This document shows positions 1-5,630 of a stretch of 10,164 nucleotides of DNA, piece by piece. The DNA is from Candidatus Woesearchaeota archaeon (GTDB lineage: Archaea > Nanobdellota > Nanobdellia > SCGC-AAA011-G17 > JACQNH01). The position numbers and the translations under genes are program-made. Under the pieces are notes generated by a model. It was not told where the DNA came from and did not search any database. It saw only the letters and a list, made by a program, of their open reading frames with translations. Position 1 is the first letter of the stretch; every line of letters begins with the position of its first letter. The stretch spans positions 1 through 10,164 of the forward strand of contig JACQNH010000060.1 in the NCBI GenBank assembly GCA_016203175.1, given 5' to 3'.

Positions 1-1
1 C

Positions 2-124
2 GGACATCATGTAAGACCTAGTAAGGAATCTTTATTAATTCCTAAATTAGGCAGGATGGATGAACAAGGAACTAAACGTGGTGAGTCTTCAAAGACAACA
101 GACGCTGGAAGCCCCCTGCTTTAG
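2..124 (+). CDS. tnpB: C-terminal end of TnpB-type protein of an IS200/IS605-family element (partial)
   Basis: The reading frame is open from the left edge of the window to a TAG at 122-124 and gives about 40 residues. It begins GHHVRPSKE and ends TTDAGSPLL. A Gly-His/Asp-x-Val-Arg-Pro stretch just after the RuvC-III/zinc-finger part, followed by a variable basic tail ending in a GSP-type motif, is usual for TnpB/OrfB proteins of IS200/IS605 elements. As in those elements, the stop codon lies inside the element's terminal hairpin. The catalytic part lies outside the window, so activity cannot be judged. TnpB is an RNA-guided nuclease whose guide RNA normally comes from this same 3' region; that is family knowledge. 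The call rests on the tail and the hairpin together, because the tail alone is weak evidence. Confidence 0.72.
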   Translation, partial: GHHVRPSKESLLIPKLGRMDEQGTKRGESSKTTDAGSPLL

Positions 125-140
125 CTAGGGAGGATGTCAC
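112..140 (+). mobile_element. Right-end hairpin and terminus of the IS200/IS605-type element
   Basis: Bases CCCT at 114-117 pair with AGGG at 127-130, and GC at 118-119 pairs with GC at 124-125. The loop is TTTA (120-123), with one unpaired T at 126. CC at 112-113 can extend the stem to GG at 132-133. A short imperfect hairpin with an extrahelical T is what the Y1 transposase TnpA recognises at the ends of this family. The sequence then runs through GATGTCAC (133-140), after which the AT-rich SBDS coding sequence begins. This family makes no target duplication, so the exact end cannot be fixed from one side; I place it at about 134-140. Confidence 0.68.
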
Positions 141-835
141 TTCTTATTTACAACCTTAAACTCCACATTTCCAGCAGTAGCAGAATTCAATCTTCCCTCA
201 AATTCTTCGCTTATTCCAGCAGGCAATTCAACTAAAGCAATTAAACTACCATCATTCTGCCATTCTTCTTTTAATAATTTATATTGCTTCAAAATTCCAA
301 AACATTTAGTAGCATATTCAGGGGATATCTTTACAGCATACTCCCTCATCTCAAATTTAATAGGAATTATTGGTTTTATTGCTTCTAAAATCTTTTCAAC
401 TTGCTGATCAGCTGGTTTAAATTCATCAATCCTTACTTTAGCTTGTTCCATAGCGGCCTCAATTCTTTGTGGTGGATGTGGCAAACCAGTTTGAGGATCA
501 ATACCATTCCTATGGATTATATTTATTATTTGAGCTTTTTTCTCTTTCCTTATCTTATCCCTAAAAGTAGATGTTAAAGCAACCTCACCATCCTTAATAA
601 TTATTTTAGAAATCTCCATCGCATCATTTGTTCTAAATATTTTTTTCAAATCATTTTCAGAAGCCTTATCCCCCTTTTTAACATCAATAAAAATATCATT
701 TGTTACAACCACATCTCTTATAGAAATAGGCAATCCATGCTTAAATTTCATAGCAGCTTCGCAATCAACTAAAATTTCAAAATTTTTACCTTCCTTTCTT
801 AGTTTAGCAACTACTGCTTTATCAACGCTAGTCAT
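137..835 (-). CDS. SBDS-family ribosome maturation protein (SDO1 orthologue)
   Basis: The product has 232 residues, the normal length for archaeal SBDS. The order is: FYSH domain at about 1-90, with the typical start TSVDKAVVAKLRKEGKNFEI and ILVD; a helical middle domain at about 91-160, with the signature DPQTGLPHPPQRIEAAMEQA and then DQQVEKILEAIKPIIPIKFE; and a ferredoxin-like C-terminal domain at 161-232. The family acts in maturation of the large ribosomal subunit. In eukaryotes it releases eIF6 together with an EF-2-like GTPase, and archaeal members are thought to act similarly. It is the last gene seen in a minus-strand operon, and its ATG overlaps the psmA stop by 4 bases. Its TGA (139-137) lies within the presumed end of the insertion sequence, so the stop codon may have been supplied by the insertion; no residues appear to be missing. 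Confidence 0.95.
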   Translation of the reverse strand: MTSVDKAVVAKLRKEGKNFEILVDCEAAMKFKHGLPISIRDVVVTNDIFIDVKKGDKASENDLKKIFRTNDAMEISKIIIKDGEVALTSTFRDKIRKEKKAQIINIIHRNGIDPQTGLPHPPQRIEAAMEQAKVRIDEFKPADQQVEKILEAIKPIIPIKFEMREYAVKISPEYATKCFGILKQYKLLKEEWQNDGSLIALVELPAGISEEFEGRLNSATAGNVEFKVVNKK

Positions 836-1545
836 TTTGCTTTTTGCAATTCTTCTTTAGAACATTTTTTAAACTTTTTATCTTTGCTTGTTATATATGC
901 AACATCTAATCTATCAATATCAAATTCTTTACCCAAAACATTCTTTAAAATACCAACCCCTAATTTTATTGCTTCATTTATATTAATTGATTCTTTATAA
1001 TCCTTACTTAACATCTGCTTAATTTCATTTTCTCCTTCACCAATTCCAGTTGCTTTATACTCAAAAAATATTCCAGTCGGATCTGTAACAAATAATTGAG
1101 GTCTTCCATTAACACCAGCAAATAATAAACTTACACCAAAAGGTCTTGCACCACCATATTGGGTAAATGCCTGTTTGATATTAGAAATTTCCTTAACCAA
1201 ACTTAACAAATCTATTGGTGAATCAAATACAATCTTATGTTGCTGTGCAATTACCTGGGCTTTTTCTATTAAAACCCTGCCATCCATTACTAAACCAGTT
1301 GCAGTTGCCCCAATATGATCATCAACCTGAAATGTTTTTTCAATAGAAGCAGGAACTATTAATTTTTCAGTTATTCTTTTGTCAGCAATTAAAACAACCC
1401 CATCCTTACAAACCATACCTAGAGCAGAAGCTCCTTGTTTAACAGTCTTTTTAGCATACTCTACTTGTAATAATCTTCCATCAGGACTAAAAGTAATAGA
1501 AGCTCGATCATACCCCATTGCTTGGTTTTGGTTAATTTGTTGCAT
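832..1545 (-). CDS. psmA: Proteasome subunit alpha
   Basis: The product has 237 residues and is clearly an alpha-type 20S subunit. It starts MQQ, then YDR (12-14, part of the gate) and the alpha signature SPDGRLLQVEYA (20-31), and includes YGGARPFGVSL (130-140) and the segment EYKATGIGEG. Lys70 in SIEK corresponds by alignment to Lys66 of Thermoplasma alpha, the pocket residue that binds the HbYX tails of PAN/Cdc48-type ATPases. Alpha subunits form the outer gated rings of the cytoplasmic proteasome and are not proteolytic; no beta subunit is in the window. The ATG is preceded by a perfect AAGGAGG at 1554-1560 with an 8-base gap. The gene starts 14 bases inside rnp2, so it is co-transcribed and has its own strong ribosome binding site. 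Confidence 0.97.
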   Translation of the reverse strand: MQQINQNQAMGYDRASITFSPDGRLLQVEYAKKTVKQGASALGMVCKDGVVLIADKRITEKLIVPASIEKTFQVDDHIGATATGLVMDGRVLIEKAQVIAQQHKIVFDSPIDLLSLVKEISNIKQAFTQYGGARPFGVSLLFAGVNGRPQLFVTDPTGIFFEYKATGIGEGENEIKQMLSKDYKESININEAIKLGVGILKNVLGKEFDIDRLDVAYITSKDKKFKKCSKEELQKAK

Positions 1546-1885
1546 ATTGCTGGCCTCCTTTTAAAAATTCTTTTGCTTTGTTTAATAACCCAGATACATA
1601 GATGTTTTTAAATATTACCTTTTTACTGTTTATCTCCTTAATCAATATTAAAGCCAGTTTTACCTCATTTAAATACCTATTTGACACTTTTAAAATACCT
1701 ATATTGTTCTCAAAAAATGGCATAATAATCGGATTCGCAATTGACAACCCCAAAGTACCCAAAAAATCCTTTAAACCATTATTAATAACCCTTTTCACAT
1801 CATCGAATTTTAAAGGACTACCTGATACAATTTGATAAACAATATATCTTTTCTTTTGCTTTGCTGAAGGTAGTATTTTTTTCAT
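1532..1885 (-). CDS. rnp2: RNase P protein component 2 (Pop5/Rpp14 family)
   Basis: The product has 117 residues, usual for archaeal Pop5. It opens with LPSAKQKKRYIVYQIVS, the typical 'LP..R.R.RYI.F.V' strand. It also has a small LG..GLS segment, the strand GILKVSNRYLNEVKLALILIKEI, and the end KNIYVSGLLNKAKEFL, which matches the family's 'V.GVSGTIKKA'. Pop5 pairs with Rpp30 and binds the catalytic domain of RNase P RNA, raising the rate of tRNA 5' leader removal. Here the two partners are adjacent. The ATG overlaps the rnp3 stop (ATGA, 1882-1885), and the 3' end overlaps psmA by 14 bases. No RNase P RNA gene is seen in the window. Confidence 0.9.
   Translation of the reverse strand: MKKILPSAKQKKRYIVYQIVSGSPLKFDDVKRVINNGLKDFLGTLGLSIANPIIMPFFENNIGILKVSNRYLNEVKLALILIKEINSKKVIFKNIYVSGLLNKAKEFLKGGQQYATN
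1554..1560 (-). promoter_or_regulatory. Strong Shine-Dalgarno site of psmA
   Basis: The minus strand reads AAGGAGG, 8 bases before the psmA ATG at 1545, inside the last codons of rnp2. It fixes the psmA start and is the only consensus-strength Shine-Dalgarno site I see in the window. It contrasts with the first genes of transcription units, which look leaderless. Confidence 0.8.
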
Positions 1886-2352
1886 TTTATATAATTTAAA
1901 GCCGTCAAAGCTTCTTTATCATTCAAGCCTATAACATTTGCAAAAGCTATTAAATCTTTTGGCGTTCGCATTTCAAAAATATTCTCTGCAAATGAAGCTA
2001 TAATAATTTTAGTTTTATATTTCTTACATAACTTAATATTCTCCTTCATCCTGGCTAAAGTTAATTGCTTATTATCAGAATTTAATAAAGAAGAAAATGC
2101 AAAACCAATTGCAATATTCTTCTCAGTTGCCAATTTACAAATAACATGATTTAAACCAGAATCTAAATGTTTCAAGTCATTCTTTTTAATATTTTTCTCA
2201 GGTGATAAAAAAATATCCATCCTTCTATTAATTAAGTTTCTATTCTCCTCCAAAGAACTACTGCCTTCAACAATCTTAAATTGATTAATATGCAAAACAT
2301 TATCAAAATCTAGATCTAATGGTTTCTCCTTAAATTTCACAATATCTATCAT
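1882..2352 (-). CDS. rnp3: RNase P protein component 3 (Rpp30 family), short form
   Basis: The C-terminal two thirds match Rpp30: RRMDIFLSPEK, LNHVICKLATEKNIAIGFAFSSLL, LTLARMKENIKLCKKYKTKIIIASFAENIFEMRTPKDLIAFANVIGLNDKEALTAL. These correspond to the family's RRVDIL, KLA.ENG.A.EI, NL.LARKY and RSP.DL.A....LG. Rpp30 is a TIM-barrel-like protein that works with Pop5 in RNase P. At 156 residues this copy is clearly shorter than the roughly 200-240 usual for archaeal Rpp30. The N-terminal part (MIDIVKFKEKPLDLDFDNVLHI) is compressed, so the first strands and helices of the barrel are reduced or missing. It overlaps both neighbours by 4 bases, so the frame is sound and the shortness looks genuine. 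Confidence 0.82.
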   Translation of the reverse strand: MIDIVKFKEKPLDLDFDNVLHINQFKIVEGSSSLEENRNLINRRMDIFLSPEKNIKKNDLKHLDSGLNHVICKLATEKNIAIGFAFSSLLNSDNKQLTLARMKENIKLCKKYKTKIIIASFAENIFEMRTPKDLIAFANVIGLNDKEALTALNYIK

Positions 2353-2828
2353 CTTATTTTTCTTAATTGTTTGTTAATACCTTTAATATTAGTCGTATCA
2401 ATCTCAATTATTTTATGACCCATCTCTTTAGCATCATAATAACAAGTTTTTAATATCTCCGCCTCAATATTCTCTTTAATCTTTACTTTATTATACTTTC
2501 TTTTTTTTAATCTTTTCAATAATGTTTTTAAATTGCATTTAGTTATAATACACAAGTTAACATACCTTCTAGGAAGATAGTGGCCTAAATGAGAATCTAT
2601 AATTAAAGTTTTTTGAGATTTTTTAATTAAACTAATCAAAAACTTATTTAATTTTTTAACATCTATTAATCTGGTCTTTAATTTTTTATCATAACCATCA
2701 TATAATTTATTTTTGATTATTAACTCTTTCACGTCTAAATAAGGTAATTTTAATAGTTTTGAAAGCCTTTTAGCTACTAAAGTCTTCCCAGATCCAGCTG
2801 TTCCAGTAATTATAATTGCCTTTCTCAT
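2349..2828 (-). CDS. AK6/Fap7-type adenylate kinase (ribosome small-subunit assembly NTPase)
   Basis: The product has 159 residues. A Walker A loop GTAGSGKT lies at 9-16. The AK6/Fap7 hallmark DSHLGHYLP (78-86) supplies the Asp-x-His metal site in place of a classical Walker B. It is followed by YVNLCIITKCNLKTLLKRLKKRKY and KIKENIEAEILKTCYYDA, then EIDTTN. This is the family of human AK6 (hCINAP) and yeast Fap7, which has weak adenylate kinase/ATPase activity and acts in late small-subunit rRNA maturation with uS11. It is the first gene of the minus-strand operon, and rnp3 starts at its stop codon with a 4-base overlap. Its position upstream of ribosome and RNase P genes fits that role. Confidence 0.85.
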   Translation of the reverse strand: MRKAIIITGTAGSGKTLVAKRLSKLLKLPYLDVKELIIKNKLYDGYDKKLKTRLIDVKKLNKFLISLIKKSQKTLIIDSHLGHYLPRRYVNLCIITKCNLKTLLKRLKKRKYNKVKIKENIEAEILKTCYYDAKEMGHKIIEIDTTNIKGINKQLRKIR

Positions 2829-2851
2829 CCAATACTCAGTATAATTCTCCT

Positions 2852-2872
2852 ATTGAAAAATATTCCTATTTT
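2852..2872. repeat. 21-bp direct repeat, copy 1, left of the toxin-antitoxin module
   Basis: It begins ATTGAAAAATATTCC and is identical over 21 bases to 3389-3409. It lies in the leader region of AK6. Confidence 0.8.
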
Positions 2873-2880
2873 AATTCGAA

Positions 2881-2909
2881 ATCTTTATAAACTATAGCAG
2901 TTTATATAC
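2881..2909 (-). promoter_or_regulatory. Probable promoter region of the AK6-rnp3-rnp2-psmA-SBDS operon
   Basis: Two TATA-like blocks are visible on the minus strand in the 86-base divergent gap: GTATATAAAC (2909-2900) and TTATAAAGAT (2890-2881). They would place the transcript start about 25 bases further on, leaving a 30-50 base leader that contains one copy of the 21-bp repeat. Which block is used cannot be decided from sequence. Confidence 0.45.
2883..2891 (+). promoter_or_regulatory. TATA box of the toxin-antitoxin pair
   Basis: CTTTATAAA lies about 26 bases before the antitoxin ATG at 2915, the usual distance from an archaeal TATA box to the transcript start. The mRNA would be leaderless. 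The region overlaps the promoter of the divergent AK6 operon, so antitoxin autoregulation could also touch that operon (inference). Confidence 0.5.
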
Positions 2910-2914
2910 TTGAT

Positions 2915-3133
2915 ATGGAAACAACTATACAAGTAAGTGATAAGCTAAGGGATAATTTACAAATACGTAAGATAAGTGAAAAAGAAAGCTACGAAGAAGT
3001 AATCTGGGATTTGATAGAGGATTCATTAGAATTATCTGAAGAAACAAAGAAAGATATAGCAGAAGCAAGAAAAGAAGCAAAGGAAGGTAAATTTAAGACA
3101 CTTGCACAAATTAAAAAAGAGCTTGGATCCTAA
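2915..3133 (+). CDS. RelB-like antitoxin with ribbon-helix-helix N-terminus
   Basis: The product has 72 residues. The first 45 or so (METTIQVSDKLRDNLQIRK, then SYEEVIWDLIED) fit a short ribbon-helix-helix DNA-binding fold: a strand TTIQVSD followed by two helices. The acidic/basic tail (ETKKDIAEARKEAKEGKFKTLAQIKKEL) is the usual toxin-wrapping segment of archaeal RelB-type antitoxins. The stop codon directly abuts the toxin ATG (TAA then ATG, no gap), the classical antitoxin-first arrangement. It should neutralise the following toxin and repress its own promoter; the function is inferred from family and layout. Confidence 0.85.
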   Translation: METTIQVSDKLRDNLQIRKISEKESYEEVIWDLIEDSLELSEETKKDIAEARKEAKEGKFKTLAQIKKELGS

Positions 3134-3373
3134 ATGTACGAGATAATTATTACTGAAAAAGCTGAAAAGCAACTTAAAAAATTAGAAAGAAGTATACAAA
3201 ACCGTGTTCTAGCAGTTCTAGAAAGGGTAAGAATTAGACCAGAAGCATTTTTTCAAAGACTTGTCGGAGAAAAAGCATACAAATTAAGAATTGGTGATTA
3301 TAGAGCAATAGCCGATATCGAAAGAAATAGTATAATAATTTTAAAAATTGGACATAGAAAAAATATTTATTAA
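3134..3373 (+). CDS. RelE/ParE-superfamily toxin
   Basis: The product has 79 residues, typical of the superfamily. It opens MYEIIITEKAEKQLKKL, continues with VLERVRIRPEAFFQRLVGEKAYKLRIGDYRAIADIE, and ends IILKIGHRKNIY. The GDYRAIADI strand and the terminal GHR..IY are the conserved C-terminal parts. In RelE-type mRNA interferases the equivalent Arg and Tyr/His residues contact the mRNA in the ribosomal A site; here R52, R57, H74, R75 and Y79 are candidates. RelE (mRNA cleavage) cannot be separated safely from ParE (gyrase) by eye, but archaeal members with this tail are usually RelE-like. The pair is the only plus-strand insertion in the minus-strand stretch 137-4548. Confidence 0.87.
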   Translation: MYEIIITEKAEKQLKKLERSIQNRVLAVLERVRIRPEAFFQRLVGEKAYKLRIGDYRAIADIERNSIIILKIGHRKNIY

Positions 3374-3388
3374 AGATAAAACCCTAGA

Positions 3389-3409
3389 ATTGAAAAATAT
3401 TCCTATTTT
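3389..3409. repeat. 21-bp direct repeat, copy 2, right of the toxin-antitoxin module
   Basis: It is identical to 2852-2872 and offset by 537 bases. It starts 16 bases after the toxin stop codon. A T5 run at its right edge (3406-3410) could also serve as the toxin terminator. Confidence 0.8.
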
Positions 3410-3424
3410 TAGCCTTTTGATGAA

Positions 3425-3524
3425 ATGTCAAAGCTCGTGACCACCACCAGTCATCGCTTGACCTTCGGTCATCCCTTCGGGAACGCTATAGACTTGGTGG
3501 AAATCTACTGAGTATAGAAGACAT
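3425..3524. other. GC-rich, strongly folded island; candidate structured RNA or mobile-element end
   Basis: Between 3431 and 3500, 39 of 70 bases are G or C, far above the surrounding sequence. The helices are: ATGTC 3425-3429 with GACAT 3520-3524; CCACCA 3441-3446 plus AGTC 3449-3452 with GACTTGGTGG 3491-3500 (CC bulged); and two back-to-back hairpins, TGACC/GGTCA (3459-3471) and TCCC/GGGA (3472-3482), each with a three-base TTC loop. The whole resembles a three-way junction. Such GC islands in AT-rich archaea often mark structured RNAs. On the minus strand it would be the 3' region of the pyrH transcript, starting 23 bases after the stop codon. I do not recognise a known RNA family. A TnpB-like tail or transposon end is an alternative: the minus-strand frame ends GMTEGQAMTGGGHEL. 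Confidence 0.5.
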
Positions 3525-3546
3525 CTATAAAATAATTAAAAACATA

Positions 3547-4227
3547 CTAATATACTACAGTCCCAACAAAACTTCTACCGCTTAATAACCTTTCTAAATT
3601 ATTTAAATCGCTTCCGACAATAAAGGTTTGTATTTTATTTTTCTCTATCAATGCAGCTGCACTTTGATCGATTACAAAATGTTGTCCTGGTTTATACTTT
3701 AATTTTGATGCTCTTTCATTTAACTCTTTTGAAGTAATTTTTGAAATAAATTTTGCATCTTTATTTTTTCTAGGATCTTTGGTAAACAAACCTTTAACAT
3801 TTGTCATATTAATAAAATTGCATTTAAAATAAGAAGCTAACTTTGCAGCAGTTCCATCAGAAGTATTCTCTGGTTCGTATCTCAAAGCACCGCAAAAAGC
3901 AATATTATTTTTCTTTAAAACATTCTCAACATCTTTAATGCTTTTAGGTAGCTTATGCTCAAAACTTTTAGAATACATGGTCATTAATAATCTTGCATTT
4001 AATCTAGTAATATTAATTCCGAATAAGCTAGCAATTTTATCACTCAATTTAGCACCTTTCAAAGCTTTGATATATTGTCTAGCAGTGAATCCCCCACCTA
4101 AAACAATTATAAATTTATATTTTTTAGAAAAACTTTTAATTAAAGAAATAAATTTTAACAAAAAATCAACATCTATCTCACCAGGATTCACAATACTTCC
4201 ACCCAAAGAAATTACCACCTCTTCCAT
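3547..4227 (-). CDS. pyrH: Uridylate (UMP) kinase, archaeal type
   Basis: The product has 226 residues, the length of archaeal UMP kinases and shorter than the bacterial ones. It has the amino-acid-kinase fold: VVISLGGSIV (4-13) at the N-terminus, FIIVLGGGFTARQYI with the GGG loop (44-46), the mid-section SDGTAAKLASYF with the usual acceptor-side Asp, the nucleotide-binding loop NVKGLFTKDPRKNKDAK (143-159), and GQHFVIDQSAAALI near the end. It phosphorylates UMP to UDP with ATP in pyrimidine nucleotide synthesis in the cytoplasm. A TATA-like box about 26 bases upstream suggests a leaderless transcript starting at this ATG, although read-through from the DUF357 gene, only 36 bases upstream, is also possible. 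Confidence 0.92.
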   Translation of the reverse strand: MEEVVISLGGSIVNPGEIDVDFLLKFISLIKSFSKKYKFIIVLGGGFTARQYIKALKGAKLSDKIASLFGINITRLNARLLMTMYSKSFEHKLPKSIKDVENVLKKNNIAFCGALRYEPENTSDGTAAKLASYFKCNFINMTNVKGLFTKDPRKNKDAKFISKITSKELNERASKLKYKPGQHFVIDQSAAALIEKNKIQTFIVGSDLNNLERLLSGRSFVGTVVY

Positions 4228-4248
4228 TTAGTAATATAAGAATCATCT

Positions 4249-4260
4249 ATTTATAAATAT
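4249..4260 (-). promoter_or_regulatory. TATA box of pyrH
   Basis: The minus strand reads ATATTTATAAAT, centred about 27 bases before the pyrH ATG at 4227. This predicts a leaderless mRNA and supports that start codon. Confidence 0.55.
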
Positions 4261-4263
4261 TTT

Positions 4264-4548
4264 TCAATCTTTAGTAAACAAATCAGAATCATGAACATCC
4301 CATAACCCTATTCTTGCACCAGCATCCAACCAGCCATGAGCATAATTCAAAGCAGCAAAAGCATTAACAATTTCACCATTTTTTCTAAAATGCTCTGCAT
4401 CATTCAAATATCTCTCAATCATATCTAAAAAATCATGTCTTGCATCATCCAAATTAAGATTTTCAGGAGTATCTTTAGCCTTTTGCAATGCTTCTCTACT
4501 TATTTTAAAATACTTGTCTAATTTTTCATCGGTTATTTGATTTGTCAT
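4264..4548 (-). CDS. DUF357-family small helical protein
   Basis: The start chosen is the ATG at 4548 (MTNQITDEKLDKYF), giving 94 residues. An ATG 24 bases upstream (4572) is in frame, but its codon touches the TATA-like box at 4571-4582 and its extra residues (MCLFLVSK) do not look conserved. The body is all-helical: LDKYFKISREALQKAK, ARHDFLDMIERYLNDAEHFRKNGEIVNAFAALNYAHGWLDAGARIGLWDVHDSDLF. The segment AF..LNYAHGWLDAGARIGL is the hallmark of DUF357, an archaeal family of helical-bundle proteins without an assigned function. It is followed at 36 bases by pyrH and is divergent from the tRNA thiolation gene. Confidence 0.85.
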   Translation of the reverse strand: MTNQITDEKLDKYFKISREALQKAKDTPENLNLDDARHDFLDMIERYLNDAEHFRKNGEIVNAFAALNYAHGWLDAGARIGLWDVHDSDLFTKD

Positions 4549-4570
4549 TTTTGATACCAAAAATAAGCAC

Positions 4571-4582
4571 AAATTTATTTAA
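4571..4582 (-). promoter_or_regulatory. TATA box of the DUF357 gene
   Basis: The minus strand reads TTTAAATAAATT, centred roughly 28 bases before the ATG at 4548. This favours that start over the ATG at 4572. Confidence 0.45.
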
Positions 4583-4617
4583 AAAGTTTATTGTTTTCCA
4601 GAATTCTTAAAGAAAGG

Positions 4618-4630
4618 CTTTTTAACTTAT
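4618..4630 (+). promoter_or_regulatory. Possible TATA box of the tRNA thiolation gene
   Basis: CTTTTTAACTTAT lies about 24 bases before the ATG at 4647, consistent with a leaderless mRNA. The match is weaker than the other TATA boxes in the window. Confidence 0.35.
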
Positions 4631-4646
4631 CTGTTATGCTATTATT

Positions 4647-5561
4647 ATGCCATGTAAACTATGCCAAATAAAACCAGTAATAAGAATTCCTAATAGCCCT
4701 AGGAAAGTTTGTAAAAAATGTTTCTTGGAATATTTTGAAAAGAAAGTTAGAAGAACAATAAGAGTCAATAAACTAATAGGTAAAAAAGACGTAATTGCTG
4801 TAGGCTTAAGTGGAGGCAAAGATAGTTTAAGCTGCTTAGACTTGTTATGTAAGATAATTCCAGATAGAAAAAGATTATTTGCAATAGCAATTGACGAAGG
4901 AATTCATGGTTATAGAGCCATCACATTAAAAGATGCCAAAAAATTCTGCAAAGAAAATAATGTAAAATTAAAAATCTTCAGCTACAAAAAAGAATTTAAT
5001 CATACATTAGACGAAATTATTAATATTTTAAAAGTAAATCCTTGCATGGTTTGTGGAGTTTTCAGAAGATATTTGCTAAACAAAAAAGCAAGAGAACTAG
5101 GGGCTACAAAATTAGCAACAGGCCATAATCTAGATGACGAGTGCCAAAGCATAATGATGAACCAGTTTAAAGGGAATATTGGATTAAGTGCAAAATTAGG
5201 TCCAAAAACAGGTATAGTAGCACACCAAAAATTTATTGAAAGAATTAAACCTCTCTACTTTATGACAGAAAAAGAAGTTAGAGCTTATGCGTTTTTAAAA
5301 GGTTTTCAAGTAAATTTTACTGAATGTCCTAATAGCAAAGACACATTTAGAAATTATGTATACGTCATCTTAAATTCATTAGAAGAAAGAAATCCAGGAA
5401 CAAAACATTCTATCGTACAGTCATTTTTAGAAATCTTACCATTGTTAAAAGAAAGATACAAAGAAAAAGCTATAACTAGTTGTAAGCAATGTTCAGAACC
5501 ATCAGCAAAAGAAATTTGTAGGGCTTGCGAATTTGTAAATGTTTTAAAAAAATCTGCTTAA
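4647..5561 (+). CDS. tRNA 2-thiolation enzyme, TtuA/NcsA (Ctu1) family
   Basis: The product has 304 residues. In order: an N-terminal zinc finger (C3, C6, C22, C25); the PP-loop SGGKDS (55-60), which adenylates the target uridine; PCMVCG (C133, C136); ATGHNLDDE (157-165); TECPNS (C227); and a C-terminal zinc finger (C279, C282, C291, C294). The three cysteines C133, C136 and C227 match those that hold the [4Fe-4S] cluster in TtuA-like enzymes. The protein adds sulfur to C2 of a tRNA uridine. Members modify either U34 (NcsA/Ctu1 type) or U54 (TtuA type), and sequence inspection alone does not decide which; no sulfur-carrier gene is nearby. The transcription unit seems monocistronic, divergent from DUF357 and convergent with the membrane protein gene. 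Confidence 0.92.
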   Translation: MPCKLCQIKPVIRIPNSPRKVCKKCFLEYFEKKVRRTIRVNKLIGKKDVIAVGLSGGKDSLSCLDLLCKIIPDRKRLFAIAIDEGIHGYRAITLKDAKKFCKENNVKLKIFSYKKEFNHTLDEIINILKVNPCMVCGVFRRYLLNKKARELGATKLATGHNLDDECQSIMMNQFKGNIGLSAKLGPKTGIVAHQKFIERIKPLYFMTEKEVRAYAFLKGFQVNFTECPNSKDTFRNYVYVILNSLEERNPGTKHSIVQSFLEILPLLKERYKEKAITSCKQCSEPSAKEICRACEFVNVLKKSA

Positions 5562-5572
5562 AATTTAATTTT

Positions 5573-5630
5573 GGTTTCTTTCTAAGAAAGCTCAATTTCT
5601 TTCCGAGGTTTCTTTCTAAGAAAGCTCAAT
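5573..5630. terminator. Two 24-bp hairpin repeats between convergent genes
   Basis: The same 24 bases occur at 5573-5596 and 5607-5630, 34 bases apart. Each contains CTTTCTAAGAAAG, a short inverted repeat. The pair starts 12 bases after one stop codon, and the second copy contains the stop of the opposing gene (5626-5628). A double bidirectional terminator is the simplest reading, although the stems are AT-rich and weak. Confidence 0.45.

Noticed and set aside
1379..1835. Open frames on the plus strand opposite psmA and rnp2
   Set aside because: They are antisense to strongly conserved genes and their translations show no recognisable domain.
3418..3511. Box C/D guide RNA (TGATGA at 3418-3423, CTGA at 3508-3511)
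   Set aside because: The boxes are about 85 bases apart with no C'/D' pair, and the space is filled by stable helices rather than an open guide.
3425..3530. Remnant of a second tnpB on the minus strand (tail GMTEGQAMTGGGHEL)
   Set aside because: Only about 34 residues are open, there is no terminal hairpin of the kind seen at 112-133, and the similarity is to tail style only; kept as an alternative, not annotated.
3938..4231. 97-codon plus-strand open frame
   Set aside because: It is fully antisense to pyrH, and its Leu/Ile-rich composition is explained by AT-rich opposite-strand sequence.
5573..5630. Two-unit CRISPR array
   Set aside because: There are only two 24-bp units with a 10-base gap, each a self-complementary hairpin at a convergent gene end; there is no spacer of usual length and no cas gene.
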